64,000 nucleotides of DNA from Apostichopus japonicus (lineage: Eukaryota; Echinodermata; Holothuroidea; Aspidochirotida; Stichopodidae), in assembly GCF_037975245.1 (NCBI RefSeq), contig NC_092562.1, forward strand, positions 23,119,554 through 23,183,553, read 5' to 3'. Positions within the stretch are counted from its first letter, which is position 1; every line of letters begins with the position of its first letter. This document shows positions 1 through 13,100 of this stretch, one piece after another. The notes below the pieces were generated by a model that searched no databases, had not been told where the DNA came from, and was given only the letters and a program-made list of their open reading frames with translations. The translations under genes were made by a program, and so were the position numbers.

Positions 1-2100
1 ACCTAGTTTGCATGAATTTTTACCTAAATTCAATTTAATTTAACGGGAATCACTAAGCATGTCGGAAAGACAGGACTCGACTTACTACTAATACTTTAAG
101 TTTAAAAGTTCACAATGAAAAGTTTTTAACTATCAACAAGTCCCCACCTGTTTGGAACTTCAGACAACAATAATGTAACTTAGGGGCTACATAAATACGG
201 GATTATAAACTACATATATAAGAAAAGTACAGATTTATTTATATCGTTAATCGGCTGTTGTTTACTCCAGAAAATATACTTTCAATACGTACAATATCAA
301 TCTTCGAACAAAAGTTCTTAAAAATAAAAAAAAGTAGCGAAAGATAACTAGAAATGACATCGTGGAACCCCCCCCCCCCCGCATTAATAAACGAATCCAT
401 TTCATTACAGCATCAACTCTCAAGTACCGAACAGCAGTGTGTAACAGTACCGTACCCTATGCTATAATAATATACAGTCCGGTGCGAAGATGGATTTAAT
501 TTGATATGCTCCCTTCGGTTTTGGATCAAAAATTATTAAATCGTTATAATTATTATCACAAAATGTGGTGAAATGCATAAGGGTGAGATTTTGTACATGG
601 GAACCTTCACAATCATCGTTTGAAGGAAGAATAAATAACGAAAATTTCTGAATAACTTTGAGGTCTCGTAACATGCTGAGTTCACTAACGTTCGATATTT
701 GGTGTAGGCTATAGGTCCAAATTACTACGTGAAAAGTTGATTCGTTAATATGTCTAGGCCAGTGCGTAAATTGATAAGATATTATTCAAACTAAGAACAC
801 AGGAACCAGAAATAAACGTGTTTTCTTTTCTCTAATTTAAATAGTAACACGTAGATATTTTTATTATGTCCTGGATTCCCGGGAATGATACCGAAACGAA
901 TGTAATAACCAGTTGTTTTCCCAATACCGGTAGTAGTTACACATTGCACTGTGATCGGGGTTAGTCAAAGCCGGGATCGGGATGCCGGTATTCACTTGAC
1001 TACCGGGATCCCGCACAACCCTAGTAATGAAATAGCCTATCTTCCCTCAAAATTGGTACATTGTACTTAATGCAACTCTTCTCATGCATGTAACAAAGGC
1101 TTGTATGTATCCTTGTGTATGTATAGGCCCCTACTAAACCACCTCAGGAGTTTCGCGGAAAAAGAAAAAGGATTTCCAAAAAAAAAAAATCCAAAGATAA
1201 AAAAGATGACGATTGTCCGTACCAAGTAACCATGTGTTTATGAATAGCGAATGACCTAACCTACTAGATGTGTTAATGGCCCGAAAAGCGCCAAGAATAG
1301 TTACCCAAACTTTCCATCTCAAAAAGTATCTCAAACAAATCATCCATCTTCAATCTTTACCAAAATGTTAATTTTAATACCTAATTCTTACACTCCGACA
1401 TTATTTTGTACTTATGTTCAATATAATTCCGTTTATGAACAAATAAAAAATATGCCGAACTTAGTGTTTAACATCCTTGTTCGTCACTATTATTAACTCC
1501 ATTCAAGCTCAATTAGAAATTTAAGCTTAGGCCAATCAAACTAAGTAAATAGTGACAACGTAACTAGTGTAGGATTACTGTTCAACGTTTCCAGATTGAT
1601 ATAAAGGAATGATAAGAACTAAAAACAACTCCAATGATGTTTCTAATAATAAAAAAATTGCATTTACTAGTGCAGCATTAATTTGAACAAAAATATAGAC
1701 CGTATTCAGAGGCCGGTTTCTCAATGTTACAACATAGCGTTAGGCCTAATGCGACAGCTATGGATTCGGGGCACATGAAAATCTCAGGTTTGGATGTAGT
1801 AACGTTTGGGAAATTTCCAAGCGTCGGTTATGAAAATTAGCGGTCGTCTGGTGTTATGTATTAAAGGCAAGCCAGACGCGGAAAAATCAGGAACCGGTGA
1901 ATAAAAATTACGAAAATCCGAACCGGCAGCTAAAGGGAACTAAGACACGGAATACACTTCATACCATCATATGTCGCGAGTACTGTATGTACGCCTGTAG
2001 CTATAGCTGTGCATGCCTGTGAACAACGTTGATCTGTTGATCACTTGCATATAGCTGACACACTAGCTAATGCCGCGAGCAAACCGCATGTTCGTTGGTC
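1..2100. other. No gene recognised
   Basis: AT-rich sequence with only short random open frames. It has a C-homopolymer at about 369-381 and an A-rich run at about 1177-1188. I see no duplicate of this stretch elsewhere in the window, so it lies outside the tandem segmental duplication. Confidence 0.6.
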
Positions 2101-3177
2101 CGTGTGATAGGGTTAAGATAAGTGGTGTAAGCAGAGCTGAAGCTCGAGATAAGCCCAACCCGAGCTCCCCCGCTTGAGGTCGGGTTGGAAATGCAACTTC
2201 GCTGTAAGGGGACTGTTTCCCTAATGTCCTGGCCTATATAAATGATATTGGTAATGCTGTTTCTTCTGGTGTCCGACTGTTCGCTGATGACTGTGTCTGT
2301 TATCAGGTTATCGATGATGTCAGTGATGGTCATCAACTTCAGGATGATATTAATATACTAGGACAATGGGCTAAAGATTGGGGCATGAGTTTCCAGCCGG
2401 TGAAATGTAATATTATGACCATTACTAGAAAGAGGAAACCTGTGAATTTCAATTACATGCTCAATGGGGTTCACTTGGCTAAGGTTGATTGTATTAAATA
2501 TCTGGGTATTCATATCACTTCAGATCTCAACTGGGGAAAGCATATTCAAAATGTGTGTAACATAGGCAATAGGATATTGGGAGTTCTTCGTAGAAACTTA
2601 TCCCCTTGTTCGAAGGATGCAAAATTAGCTGCGTATAAATGTCTCCTCCTGCCAGTATTGGAATATGCCAGTTCTGTCTGGAATCCCCACCAAGCTTTCT
2701 TGCAGCACAACCTCGAAAACATTCAGAGGCGTGCAGCCCGTTTCATCGCTTCAGATTATTCAAGAGAGCCTGGCTCTGTCTCATCTCTTTTACGGGACCT
2801 AAACCTGGTGCCCTTGGCAGAGAGGCGCAGGCAAAGTAGAATCATCTTATTTGCTAAGGGCATCTATGGTCAGGCTCAGATCCCTATTGACTGCCTAAGA
2901 AAGCCTCAGCGTAGGAGTCGGAACATGCACGATATGCATTTCTGCCAATTGTATGCCAGTACCAATTGCTATAAGTATAGTTTTCTTCCAAATACAATTA
3001 GGGATTGGAATAGTCTGCCTTCAGACCTCATTAGTAGTTCCAGTGGTTCTGTGAATCCTGTCACGCATATCAGTACTCGGGTCAGATTTAACTAATTACT
3101 CTCTTGACGTGTGTGTGGTGAGATATTGTCCCTTTTTGCGGATGTGTCACCGTATCGAAGACGAAGACGAAGACAGT
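2100..3177 (+). mobile_element. LINE fragment with GAAGAC-repeat 3' tail
   Basis: Contains the truncated reverse transcriptase, a short 3' UTR (3096-3155) and a tail of GAAGAC-like hexamers at about 3157-3176. Short tandem-repeat tails are usual for CR1/L2-type elements. The 5' edge is uncertain. Its 3' end lies a few bases from the left edge of the segmental duplication (about 3186). Confidence 0.7.
2215..3095 (+). pseudogene. 5'-truncated LINE reverse transcriptase (CR1/L2/Jockey-type)
   Basis: C-terminal half of a non-LTR retrotransposon reverse transcriptase. The open frame runs in from about 2228, upstream of the methionine at 2385. It shows AYINDI and the catalytic FADDC box (about 2278-2292), then the thumb-region signatures YLGIHITSDLNW, LEYASSVWNP and QRRAARFI, typical of Jockey/CR1/L2/Rex elements. 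The palm upstream of AYINDI is out of frame or missing, and no endonuclease or ORF1 is visible, so this is a 5'-truncated relic. The C-terminal 236 residues are uninterrupted, which suggests fairly recent insertion. The exact clade is not settled. Confidence 0.85.
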
Positions 3178-3185
3178 AACAACTA

Positions 3186-6100
3186 ACAATACATACATTC
3201 TCACTATATGCTTTTCCTAACACCCTAGACTGCTAAGTTCTAGTTTGAAATTTTCACTGAGGTAGCCTACCGTTCTTCTGTGCATGATCCATTATCAGAA
3301 GTCAGTATTCACTGCAATGCCACAAGCGCATTTCTAGTGTTCATTGACTATAACCTGGCGGTTAATCATTATATTTTAATGTAGGTTAGACATACTGTAC
3401 ACCTAGGCACCAGCTACAGTATTAAGTTAGGCTGGTATTAACAGTCCTTAGTTACAAGTTACGTTTGCGTAAGTAGCTGCGAAGAATGCAGAATTAGAAT
3501 ATCGTTTGACATTACCTGACGTAACTAGGTCTTGTTGTATAGCTCCTTAGCAAACTTTCTTCTTTCCTGTGCGAAAACACTGCAACAATCCACTCTTGCT
3601 GATTATAAAAGAATCATACAATGAACAGTAAAGTCCTGAGAACTTCAATTACAGGTCCGTTTTAATACGTTACGGATAGGCTACACACTTTTCCCTGTGC
3701 ACGACCAATATGTGTGCAGACGACAGTTAGTGCGTTAATAGTGTTTCTCATAGCAGTTTAGTGGGAAAAGTATCTTTCTCCGAGTAACTGCGGTTTTACC
3801 AATAGAGAGAGAGAGTCATTTCCGTGACAATACATTGTCATCAGTACACCGTGCAGAATATCCGCAACTACAGGCTATACCGGAACTATTGGCTGTGGTC
3901 AACTTCCTCGTTGGTTCTCCCCAAAGTCTCTCGATTCCTCCAATCCTAGAACAAACGTAACTGACGCATACACCGGTCCGTACTCTTTCATACCATGCTA
4001 TTTTTAGGCATATGAGTCTCTGGAGCAGGATAATGACGTACTGGAATATCCCCGCTCGGTGGAAGGGTTACTGACAGGTATTACGTAACGACATGAGGCA
4101 TCACCGTACTTTTACAATAGTTACCACTGCAAACACAACGCATAAGAGAAAATGCTGGTCAGGTTAGTTTGAACTATTCACCATCAATGACAGTAAAACA
4201 AAAACATTTCAGGAGGTGGACTGAAGGGCCAGCCAGAGAGAGACGCAATCTGTTTATGATAATCTACAGAATCATAGCAAATACATTGAAAGTATTACGG
4301 ACACCTATCAAATTTGAAGCATATGCATGCAAGTACATTTGTTATGTGTGATAATCTATACAGAATCTGTTAAAAAGCTCTTTTCGTTTTCCAAGATATA
4401 CACATTTCAAATTTTGATAAATCTGGGGAAACCCATTAAAATGTGCAAAATTATATCGCAGAGTTTGCGCTCGTCAAAATTTCTCATTTGAAACCTGAAT
4501 AAGTTAACCCCTAATTACAAGCCCACATATATCATTTGTATAATGTGTTGTTCCTCTTTTCAAAGAAGACAATACAATTATTCCAAAAATATCCTTAGGC
4601 TCCAAACCTGTGTTCAGTGTCCTTGAAAGGAAGGTTGTAACAACAAAAGAATAACATAACATAAAATTAGGCAGTAACCACCATCACTTCATCAATGTGC
4701 ATACTTAGCTAATTTGTATTCATAAATTAAATTAAAATTAAGAAAGGACTTGTAAAAAGATCATTCTTTTATGGAATTTAATGGGGGTTGCAGCTATTTT
4801 CATGGTTTGTACTGCCTATTAGAGTGATTATGAACAATATCGTTCATAGCTGAACTTTGCAGTCCTAGGCATTGGCTATACACAACTGAACATGTCAGGC
4901 TCTTTATAGTTTTACTGGAGTTAAAGAAAAACGACTAACGGGAACAAAATCGTGGAACTCCTCGGAAAGCCTATTACTTGCTCCAGCTTGCTAATGAATG
5001 AAAATTTAAACACCTTTACTTTGATGTAATTAATTCGTCGGTAATAGAGAGTTGTAGATAATTGTCTCATATTTCATTTTATCAATTCATGCCCACCAAT
5101 TAAGTACATTGTGGATACTACTTTATAAACTTGACATATAATTAGAATTGGGGTTAGGTTGATTGTCAAATTTTTATCAAAGTTTTTGAGGATTCCTAAA
5201 AAAGAAGAGTTGTCCTATCAAGACACGGTAGACACCCTTCTAGATTGTAGCACCAAATGAAGATCAATGTTTGGTTGCCGTAAAGGAACTGATATTAGCA
5301 TTCAATCACACGTAAAAAGGATGAATGAGTTGGACAATTTCAAAATATGATTTATAATAATTATTGCTTGCCAGACATTAATTCTCTCCTACTCTATGTG
5401 ATGCATTTAAGTGTGTGATACTAAAATGGTAAGTAGCATTTATATCGATAGCGTCCTTGACTGTTTATGTTGCTGATTCGGCAGTTATATTGCTAAAAAA
5501 GATGATGCCATACAACATATTTTCCACGTAGGTTGTTTCCGTAACTAGTTCTCATCATTACTGTGCTGTTTTTATGGATTTACTACCCATATTTTGTCTA
5601 CTGTCGGCTCTCAATCGAACGTCAGAAAAGAGAAAGCTGTGACGTCACACAAATCTGGCATACAATATTGTTGTATTCGGCTGAGACGAAACACCATCTA
5701 ATGCCCCCTCAGCATCAGCCCCCCCCCCCCATCCAAAACATATGATGTCAAATCTTGTTTCAAAGCAATCAATGTATTTAAAGTTAATATTCAATTCCAT
5801 TGAACAACTATTCGGTGGTAATGAATTGTGTGGAGTACCGTACCAATTGACAATCCCAGTTAAACTATACGTCGACCCTCAAGTCATAACATCATTTAAC
5901 ATAGATGTATTCTAACTGTTTCATTAATCAACACAGGAGTGTCAGAAATCACATAACAGTGTTAGAATCACAATAAACTTATATCTAATATCTAACTAAT
6001 ATGTAATTTACCTCACAGTTTCATCATCAAAGGCTTTGGTATTGTTTGTTCTTTGTACCAGGATTTGCTCTTTCGTGTCATGTGATTTCCAGTATTTGAA

Positions 6101-7350
6101 CCCATTTCATGTGTGTTAGAGGTTTGACTGTATGACTAATTGAAAGAACTAATATCATATTATCACGAAGTCTTTAACAAACAAAGCGTGCTATAGGTCT
6201 TATTGAATAGTACTTTTGACTAGAGCATATATAAAGTGATAACTCTGTAATATCTCTAGATTGTCACTTGAAGTAATTTTATATAATATTCCATAAAATG
6301 TAAAGAAGACAAATTGAAGATTTCCATTCCTTTCCACATTTTGCTCCCACATATAAGTCTTAATTATTCACCATTGGACGTCTTATGCTCTTTTTTTTTG
6401 CTTTGCTGGATTAGGATTCCCACATCTCCGCCATTTATGAGAGTGAGCTTCATCGACCCTATGGCCACACCCTCTCCAAGTTCATTGATTCGTGACCCAA
6501 TCGATATAACAAACGTGTATGTATATTACTTTAATATTTTAACATTGAATAACATAAATCAGTGGTTTGTAAATATTACCTAAATGTATGTTTTTATCTT
6601 CAAGTTTACTTTAATATGTATACTTTCAACGTCTCGTGCACTTTCTTCTGTTTCGCCCCAATTTACTCACGTTAACATTTTTTCAATTCAATTTATTTCT
6701 CATATGTACATAACTCACTGACAAAAGTAATTTTAGCAAATTTATAACATACGATGGACACTAGAAAAACAATATTGTAGGTAATAATACTTGCTAACGT
6801 TATTTTTTTTTATCCATACAGGGTATAGCTGATGATGTGTTCTCCAAATATTGAATAAAAACAATTAATGAACGATCGACGATTGTGAAAAGTACATTTA
6901 TTAAATTGAATATATCAATCCTACTGCACCATTCGACTGACACAGTTCTACACCTTCTTTCACATCAATAAATTAGATGTTGTAAGAAATGCTCTTATAA
7001 AATAAAATCATGGTTTTCCAGGCTACTAATGTGATTAAATAAATTGATTATTAGGGTATATCTACTACAGAAGAACCACAATTTCGTAAAATGTTCTTCT
7101 TTTTAATTGTTCTTCTGTTGTTGTTTTTTTAATTCAATATCCCCTTTTCTTGTTCACTTACAAACAAAATTCGTTGTTGAAGTATAGACTTTGTTATATC
7201 ACCCGTTGGCTTTATACAATGTGGGTCTTTAGCTCTGTTTCTCTGGGAATGATCATCTGGGATAGCTGATAGCTGTTTTTAATTTAAAAGAGCAGGTTGT
7301 GTACGTAACGTAACTTATCTCTCTTGCAAATAAATGTGGTCACAAGGCAT
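3186..7350. other. 3' flank of receptor copy A, no gene recognised
   Basis: Intergenic sequence shared with unit B (36,473-42,398). The short open frames here are not conserved in the duplicate. It has a C-run at about 5720-5729. The copies diverge between 6,327 and 6,918 (unit B has 39,823-41,955 instead). Confidence 0.6.
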
Positions 7351-7379
7351 CCTTTACCGAAATGCCAGATCTGGCTTTA

Positions 7380-8075
7380 TATCTGGTTTAATCTGGCCAG
7401 ATCAAGTTTTATCTGTCCATATAAAGCCAGATATAACTGGATATAGAGTCAATCCAGATATGCAGATCAAGTTTTATCTGGCCATATAAAGCCAGATATG
7501 ACTGGATAAAGAGCCAATCCAGATATGCAGATCAAGTTTCATCTGGCCATATAAAGCCAGATATAACTGGATATAGAGTCGATCCAGATATGCAGATAAA
7601 GTTTTATCTGGCCATATAAAGCCAGATATAACTGGATAAAGAGCCGATCCAGATATGCAGATCAAGTTTTATCTGGCCTTATAAAGCCAGATATAACTGG
7701 ATATAGAGCCAATCCAGATATGCAGATCAAGTTTTATCTGGCCATATAAAGCCAGATATAACTGGATATAGAGCCAATCCAGATATGCAGATCAAGTTTT
7801 ATCTGGCCATATAAAGCCAGATATTACTGGATAAAGAGCCAATCCAGATATGCAGATCAAGTTTTATCTGGCCATATACAGCCAGATATAACTGGATATA
7901 GAGTCAATCCAGATATGCAGATAAAGTTTTATCTGGCCATATAAAGCCAGATATAACTGGATATAGAGTCAATCCAGATATGCAGATCAAGTTTTATCTG
8001 GCCATATAAAGCCAGATATAACTGGATATAGAGTCAATCCAGATATGCAGATAAAGTTTTATCTGTCAATAAAAC
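7380..8075. repeat. 65-bp minisatellite, about 10 copies
   Basis: Tandem array with a period near 65 bp (for example tatgcagatcaag recurs 65 bases apart near 7461 and 7526). Each unit contains opposed CCAGATAT/ATATCTGG-like motifs, so each can form small hairpins. It lies inside the 7351-9316 element and is absent from unit B. Confidence 0.9.
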
Positions 8076-8153
8076 AGTCAGTCAGTATAACTGGATATAC
8101 ATCATGTTTATCCAGTTATACTTGACTTTATATTGACAGATAAAACTTTAAGA
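8048..8153. repeat. Imperfect hairpin ending the minisatellite
   Basis: The left arm AAAGTTTTATCTGTCAATA (from about 8053) is mirrored by tattgacagataaaacttt ending near 8151. The inner arms, tataactggata and tatccagttata, flank a short loop near 8103-8108. Confidence 0.7.
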
Positions 8154-9888
8154 TTGTATGCTCTTACATAGTGTATTTTCATAGAGATTTACATTGCACT
8201 ATATTGTGGTACTGCACTTTGCATATATATTTCAATAGTAAATCACTTACAGTGTATACACTAAGTCAAAGGGGGAATAACTATCTCTATCTGGGTTGCT
8301 AGGCAACCACAGGGTCTTAGCTTGAAACAGGATGACTCAGAGGTTGATTAAGTGTGAAGGCCACTTTTGAACAATGGACATATGTGTTTTGATACTCTAG
8401 GAGTGAGATAGGAAAGGGAGCTATGTGTACACTAGTGTCCACATGGTAGGAGTAAAGAGCAGAAGGAAGTTTAACAGAAAGGATTGGTACATTAAGAAAA
8501 GGTGATGGAGATTCATAAATTATATCCTATTGATGTCAGGACATTGGCAAAGGTTTCTATAGTGAACTGAACAGTCAGAAGTAAGGAAGAAGTTTTTGGA
8601 ACGGATGGCAACAAGGAATATATTTTGGGACTGAACTTCGATACTGAATGGAACATATATCGCCCTCCTGGAACTTATTTATTAAATCAAATATATTAAA
8701 TAAAAGAATAGCACAACGCAATTTAGTATCAACATCTACAGGACCACAGAAGAATAAAGAACTCAACCTTCAAGTATTATTTTTGAACAGCGGTCATTTT
8801 ATGACCATGGCAGTCGGATTAGGTAACAGCAAGGAGCTTGCACATTACATATTTCCACTTTGTTCCAATCTAGTTGAGTTCTAGAACACAGCTGTGTTTA
8901 TATTTTGTGTGTGTCTTGCTCTCTGTATGGGTCTCCGTACCAGAACAGAGATAACTGATCACGCCGGAAAGTTAATATCAATGCTAGTCCAGTTTTGGCC
9001 ACTTATTTCCTATTTGATTGACATTTTAGCCAGATATATTTTTTATATCGGTCATATAAAAGTTTATCTGGATTTTCTTTATATCAACCAGATAAAATTT
9101 TATCTGGCCCAGATATGGATGCAATAAAATTTAACCAGATCAAATTTTATATGGGCCATATAAAACTTTATTTTATATCAAGTTATATCTGCCCAATTTT
9201 TTATCTGGCCAGATATAAATTCCAGATCTGCAGCAAATCTGGCCCAGATTGAAATTCCAGATCTGGGCCAGATCTGGATTTTTATATCTGGCCCAGATCT
9301 GGGATTTCGGTAAGGGATATTCGGTACGGTTTCATCATTCTGAGCTACATTCTTATCATTCACAAGATAAATTTTAAAACCCGCGAGAAACAAACAAACA
9401 AACTATCTAAATTCCAGACAACTACCTCTTATTTTACCCTGTAAGGGTTTGTCATTAACAGTTCGCTTCTACAAGGTCCTTACCATCCTATCGTATACCA
9501 TAAAGCATTCGATATATTTCACCCAACACTTACAATCATGCATGTCATTGAGGGGCATCAACACAAACGAAACTAATGATTACAATGTGATGATCTCATT
9601 GATGTTATTACGGAGCTATGTGTGTAACACATATAAAAACACCATGTTCTCGTACACATTTGGGGTAATAAAATTATATGATGAAGTTATCAAAGATAAC
9701 ATATTTGCATAACGCCAAACTTGTTTTGATTTTACCGTTTGATTCTTGACGCCCTTTACGATTTCTTTCATGTCAAACTTAACGTTACAATCACTAAGCT
9801 ATACCAGCTCAAAACCAAATAAATGTCCTGCTAACAGAATCATATTAATTCTCATGGACAGGGCGATATAAGCACCTGATATTAGTCT

Positions 9889-10130
9889 CTAGTTTACGTA
9901 AATTGCTGTGGATTCCTCCGGCACATTGGGAATCTCATAACAATCTTGCTCAGTTTGATTTATTTCTGTGGATGATTGATGAGCTGTTGCATCAGATTCC
10001 ACAGACAAATATTCTGTCTCCAAAGGTTCCTTCTGAATATCAGATTTGAAGTTAAGACCTTTATAGTTATGATGAAGACTGTCCTTGGTCACCTCTTTCA
10101 GGGGAAGATACTGTGCTTCATCCGGAAAAT
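9889..10130 (-). CDS. Copy A exon 15: distal tail and stop
   Basis: 242 nt from AT|TTTCCGG to a TAG at 9889-9891. Tail tyrosines: YLPL (839), YKGL (854), TEYLSV (872), YEIP (896), YVN (909, the last three residues). All are conserved in copy B. There is no kinase. An alternative upstream acceptor exists in copy A at 10151-10152 and would add 22 nt. Confidence 0.85.
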
Positions 10131-13100
10131 CTATGGCACAAGAGTTCATAATCTGTTACAAAAAACTAATATATTGAATATGTTTTCCTTTCATTGTGCG
10201 ATACTCGGGCCTCAATAATGATTCTTGTTAAAACTCAATATATATATATCTGAACAGTTGTTTCTTTGATAGGTATTATAACAACTGATTGTCAAAGGGA
10301 AAGTAAGTTTCAATAATTTATTGAAGGAATACATCCACGAATAAGGGTGATGGGAGTTTGTTTAACATGTCATTACCGAAGTGATTGTTACATTGCTAAC
10401 TTTGGCAATTTCATCATATGGTTTAAAGAAGGTGGATGCCATCAGTTTCTTGTAATTAATACAGCGAAACATAGGTAAAATCTTCTATGAGTCAAATTAA
10501 ATCTGAAAAAGTATTCGTGGTCATTTCATTTACCTTTGAACTATTTCTATAAAAATAATGTAAACAATAATTTTGAACAGCTCTTAAAATTTTAGTATAT
10601 ATTGCTCAATATTCAGGCCTATTCAACAGTTTTAATGCTAACACATGCAACAAGTTTGTACCCTCAACTTTGTAACATAACTCAAAGCCAAACATTCCTT
10701 TCAAGTATTGCAGTAGATCTTTTGAAATGAATGCGTTTCATATCTTACTTGGTTCAGCATAAACTTCATCTCTATCCTCGGTCCCATTTGTATCTTTAAT
10801 TTGTTGAGTATGTGCTCTGTTTGAATGTCTGGAAGAAAATAGATAAAAATAAGAAGAACAGGAATCAAAGATACGTAATGTTTTAATTCTCAATTTTTAA
10901 TTATGTTTGTTCTGCAGTCAGAATACATAGTCAGACTTTTCCTATATAACATGATAATATTTTATAAATCGTATCATTTAATCTTACTTGTTCTCCAAAG
11001 GTAATCTTTTACTCTGTCACAATCTCTTTTGCTTAATCCAGTGTTTTGCATGTTGTCACATCTATGTAACCTATAAGACATACAAATCCACATACGAGGA
11101 TTTCGAAGCAGTAAACAATAGCTGATCAAACTAGTAATGAATGTGGAAGGTCTGTTGCTAGAATAAAAGTAGCCAAACATATAATTTTCATATATACGAG
11201 GCATATTGTTTTAATGGAATAACATTTGCTAAATATTTTTCAGACAATCTTTTAGACTTAATGTATAGTATACATGTTAAATATTAATCATTGTCTATAA
11301 AATCATTAAAAGTTATCGTTGAACACGATTGTCACAAAACAATGTGAACTAGTTTGGCCTTCTATTAATGACAATTGTGTAACACAGGTGCATTCTCATG
11401 GTTTTCTAAAGTAATATATTTCATTCTTATGGTTTTCAATGCAGCTTTAAAGTCACAACACCACATTTAGTGATAAATGCTTACGAACATTACCTTCTGT
11501 ACACGAGTAACACAACCGACATGGTAATCAACAAGGTCAGTGTTATAAAGACAATCAGCACAACAATTACGATAGTATAGGAGTGACCTGTAAAAGAATT
11601 GTTAGAACATCAATTAGTTTAACAAAGATTAATGAGACCAGGGACAAGAAATCACTATCGTACATTTGATTCGAGACTCACAAATATGACCAATGAGAAT
11701 GATCACATACGTGTAAATAAGTGACATGTACAAGTCAATGCAAAGTTGACAAGTGACTCATAGTTTGTAATTCGACGGTATAGTTAACTAGAATGTACAC
11801 CTCTGCTTGTACGATGACAGTAAACAATGGTCGTTTAGAGACACATACCTATACAATTACTCTGAAATTTAATGTACTCCTCATTATGTCAGTGACAAAT
11901 GTAAAACTGATTTCTTCTCGTTACAATGTTTCACATATACCCTCTATTAGTACTGTATCACAGATCGATCATAGTAGTAGTTTGAATTGTGTAGATGTGA
12001 AGGCAACACAAATGTTAGGATGGGTTATTGAGTATTTGTACAAGGAAAGTAACCCTTCCATGGCTCTTAAATGTTGATTTATCAACGAAAAAAAAAATCA
12101 CCTTGTTGATCTGTGACATCACCTGACAGAGAGATTCTTGGATATTCAGTTAATTCACTCACAGGACCATACCCAGCGTCCGTCACCAGTTGAACTTGAA
12201 AGTTGTAGATATTCTTGCCAAGATTCTGATAAATATACCGTTTCACGTTTGGATCCCTCACCTGTACAATATCTAGTATCTTTTTGGTCTCAAAATCACT
12301 GACATAGATAAGGAAACCTATTAGAGAAGCATTGCAGTTCGGAGAAATTTCATCTGGGACCTGGTAGAGCGAGAAATACACATGTAACAAATGACTTCGG
12401 AACCTAAATGACCTAATGTAGACACATAATTATCATTGTGTGTGTATTGTATATGGATGTGTGGTTGCATGTATGTATGTATGTATTTTCCAGTCCTCGT
12501 CATGTGGCTAACGTCATCCATCCCGCTGGAGGTCTAAACTGACAAATTGCTCTAGGGATAAACCTGTTAATCACAGTAGGTCATGCAGTAGAACGACAAG
12601 ATCAAGTACATATTTTCTTTCACTGTGCAGGTTTTGACACGAGATGCCTGCATTCCGTAGTATTGTGATGAAAGCTTATCCATTACATCAGTGTGAACGT
12701 TTCTACAGTTAGGTTTTGACTGACATACCTAACCGTTACGACCGATGAATTTTCAAAATATTAGGGTTAAGATGTTTCAAACATATTTCTAGACGCTATC
12801 GCAGGAGGCTGTCCTTGGAATGACACAAAAGTTGATGTACAAAAATGAATGTTTATCCACGAACCTTCCAACTGATTAGGACAGTGGTACTTCCCGTCTC
12901 TGTTAATCTAGCTTGTACGTCAAGTGGCTGCGTCTCTATGGGCGCTGTAATGAACACATCAAACCAAAATAGCAAAAAGGGGTAGATCTTAAGAATGACG
13001 CTGACAATGCTCGTACACTAGAACTGGATGAAACATTTTAGACCGAATAAAAGAAGCATTACCACTTTAAGATTTATAGTGGATACTTCTACATGTGAGA

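Larger units (their letters stand above)
7351..9316. mobile_element. 1.97-kb terminal-inverted-repeat element, unit A only
   Basis: The ends are inverted copies: the left begins CCTTTACCGAAATGCCAGAT and the right end, reverse-complemented, begins CCCTTACCGAAATCCCAGAT, 22 of 24 bases matching over the full repeat. The flanks show an apparent 2-bp AT duplication. The matching place in unit B (about 42,396-42,404, gcatattcgg) is an intact empty site, so this is a real insertion. Subterminal regions hold many CCAGATATAA/TTATATCTGG-type motifs. No transposase is recognisable, so it is probably non-autonomous. The superfamily is not identified. Confidence 0.8.

Noticed and set aside
7380-8075. CRISPR-like regular array
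   Set aside because: The 65-bp units are repeated throughout with no unique spacers, and the genome is clearly eukaryotic. It is a minisatellite inside a transposon.
8648-9127. Two adjacent short + strand frames inside the 1.97-kb element
   Set aside because: No family resemblance and composition like the surrounding repeat. There is no support for a transposase.
1-9888. A tyrosine kinase domain downstream of copy A
   Set aside because: I looked for HRDLA, DFG and GxGxxG-type segments on the minus strand below 9889 and between the two copies (33.4-43.1 kb) and found none.
9889-10149. Separate small gene starting MNSCAIDFPDEAQ
   Set aside because: The methionine lies in the intron or alternative-acceptor zone. 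The frame is the last exon of the receptor, and copy B lacks this ATG.
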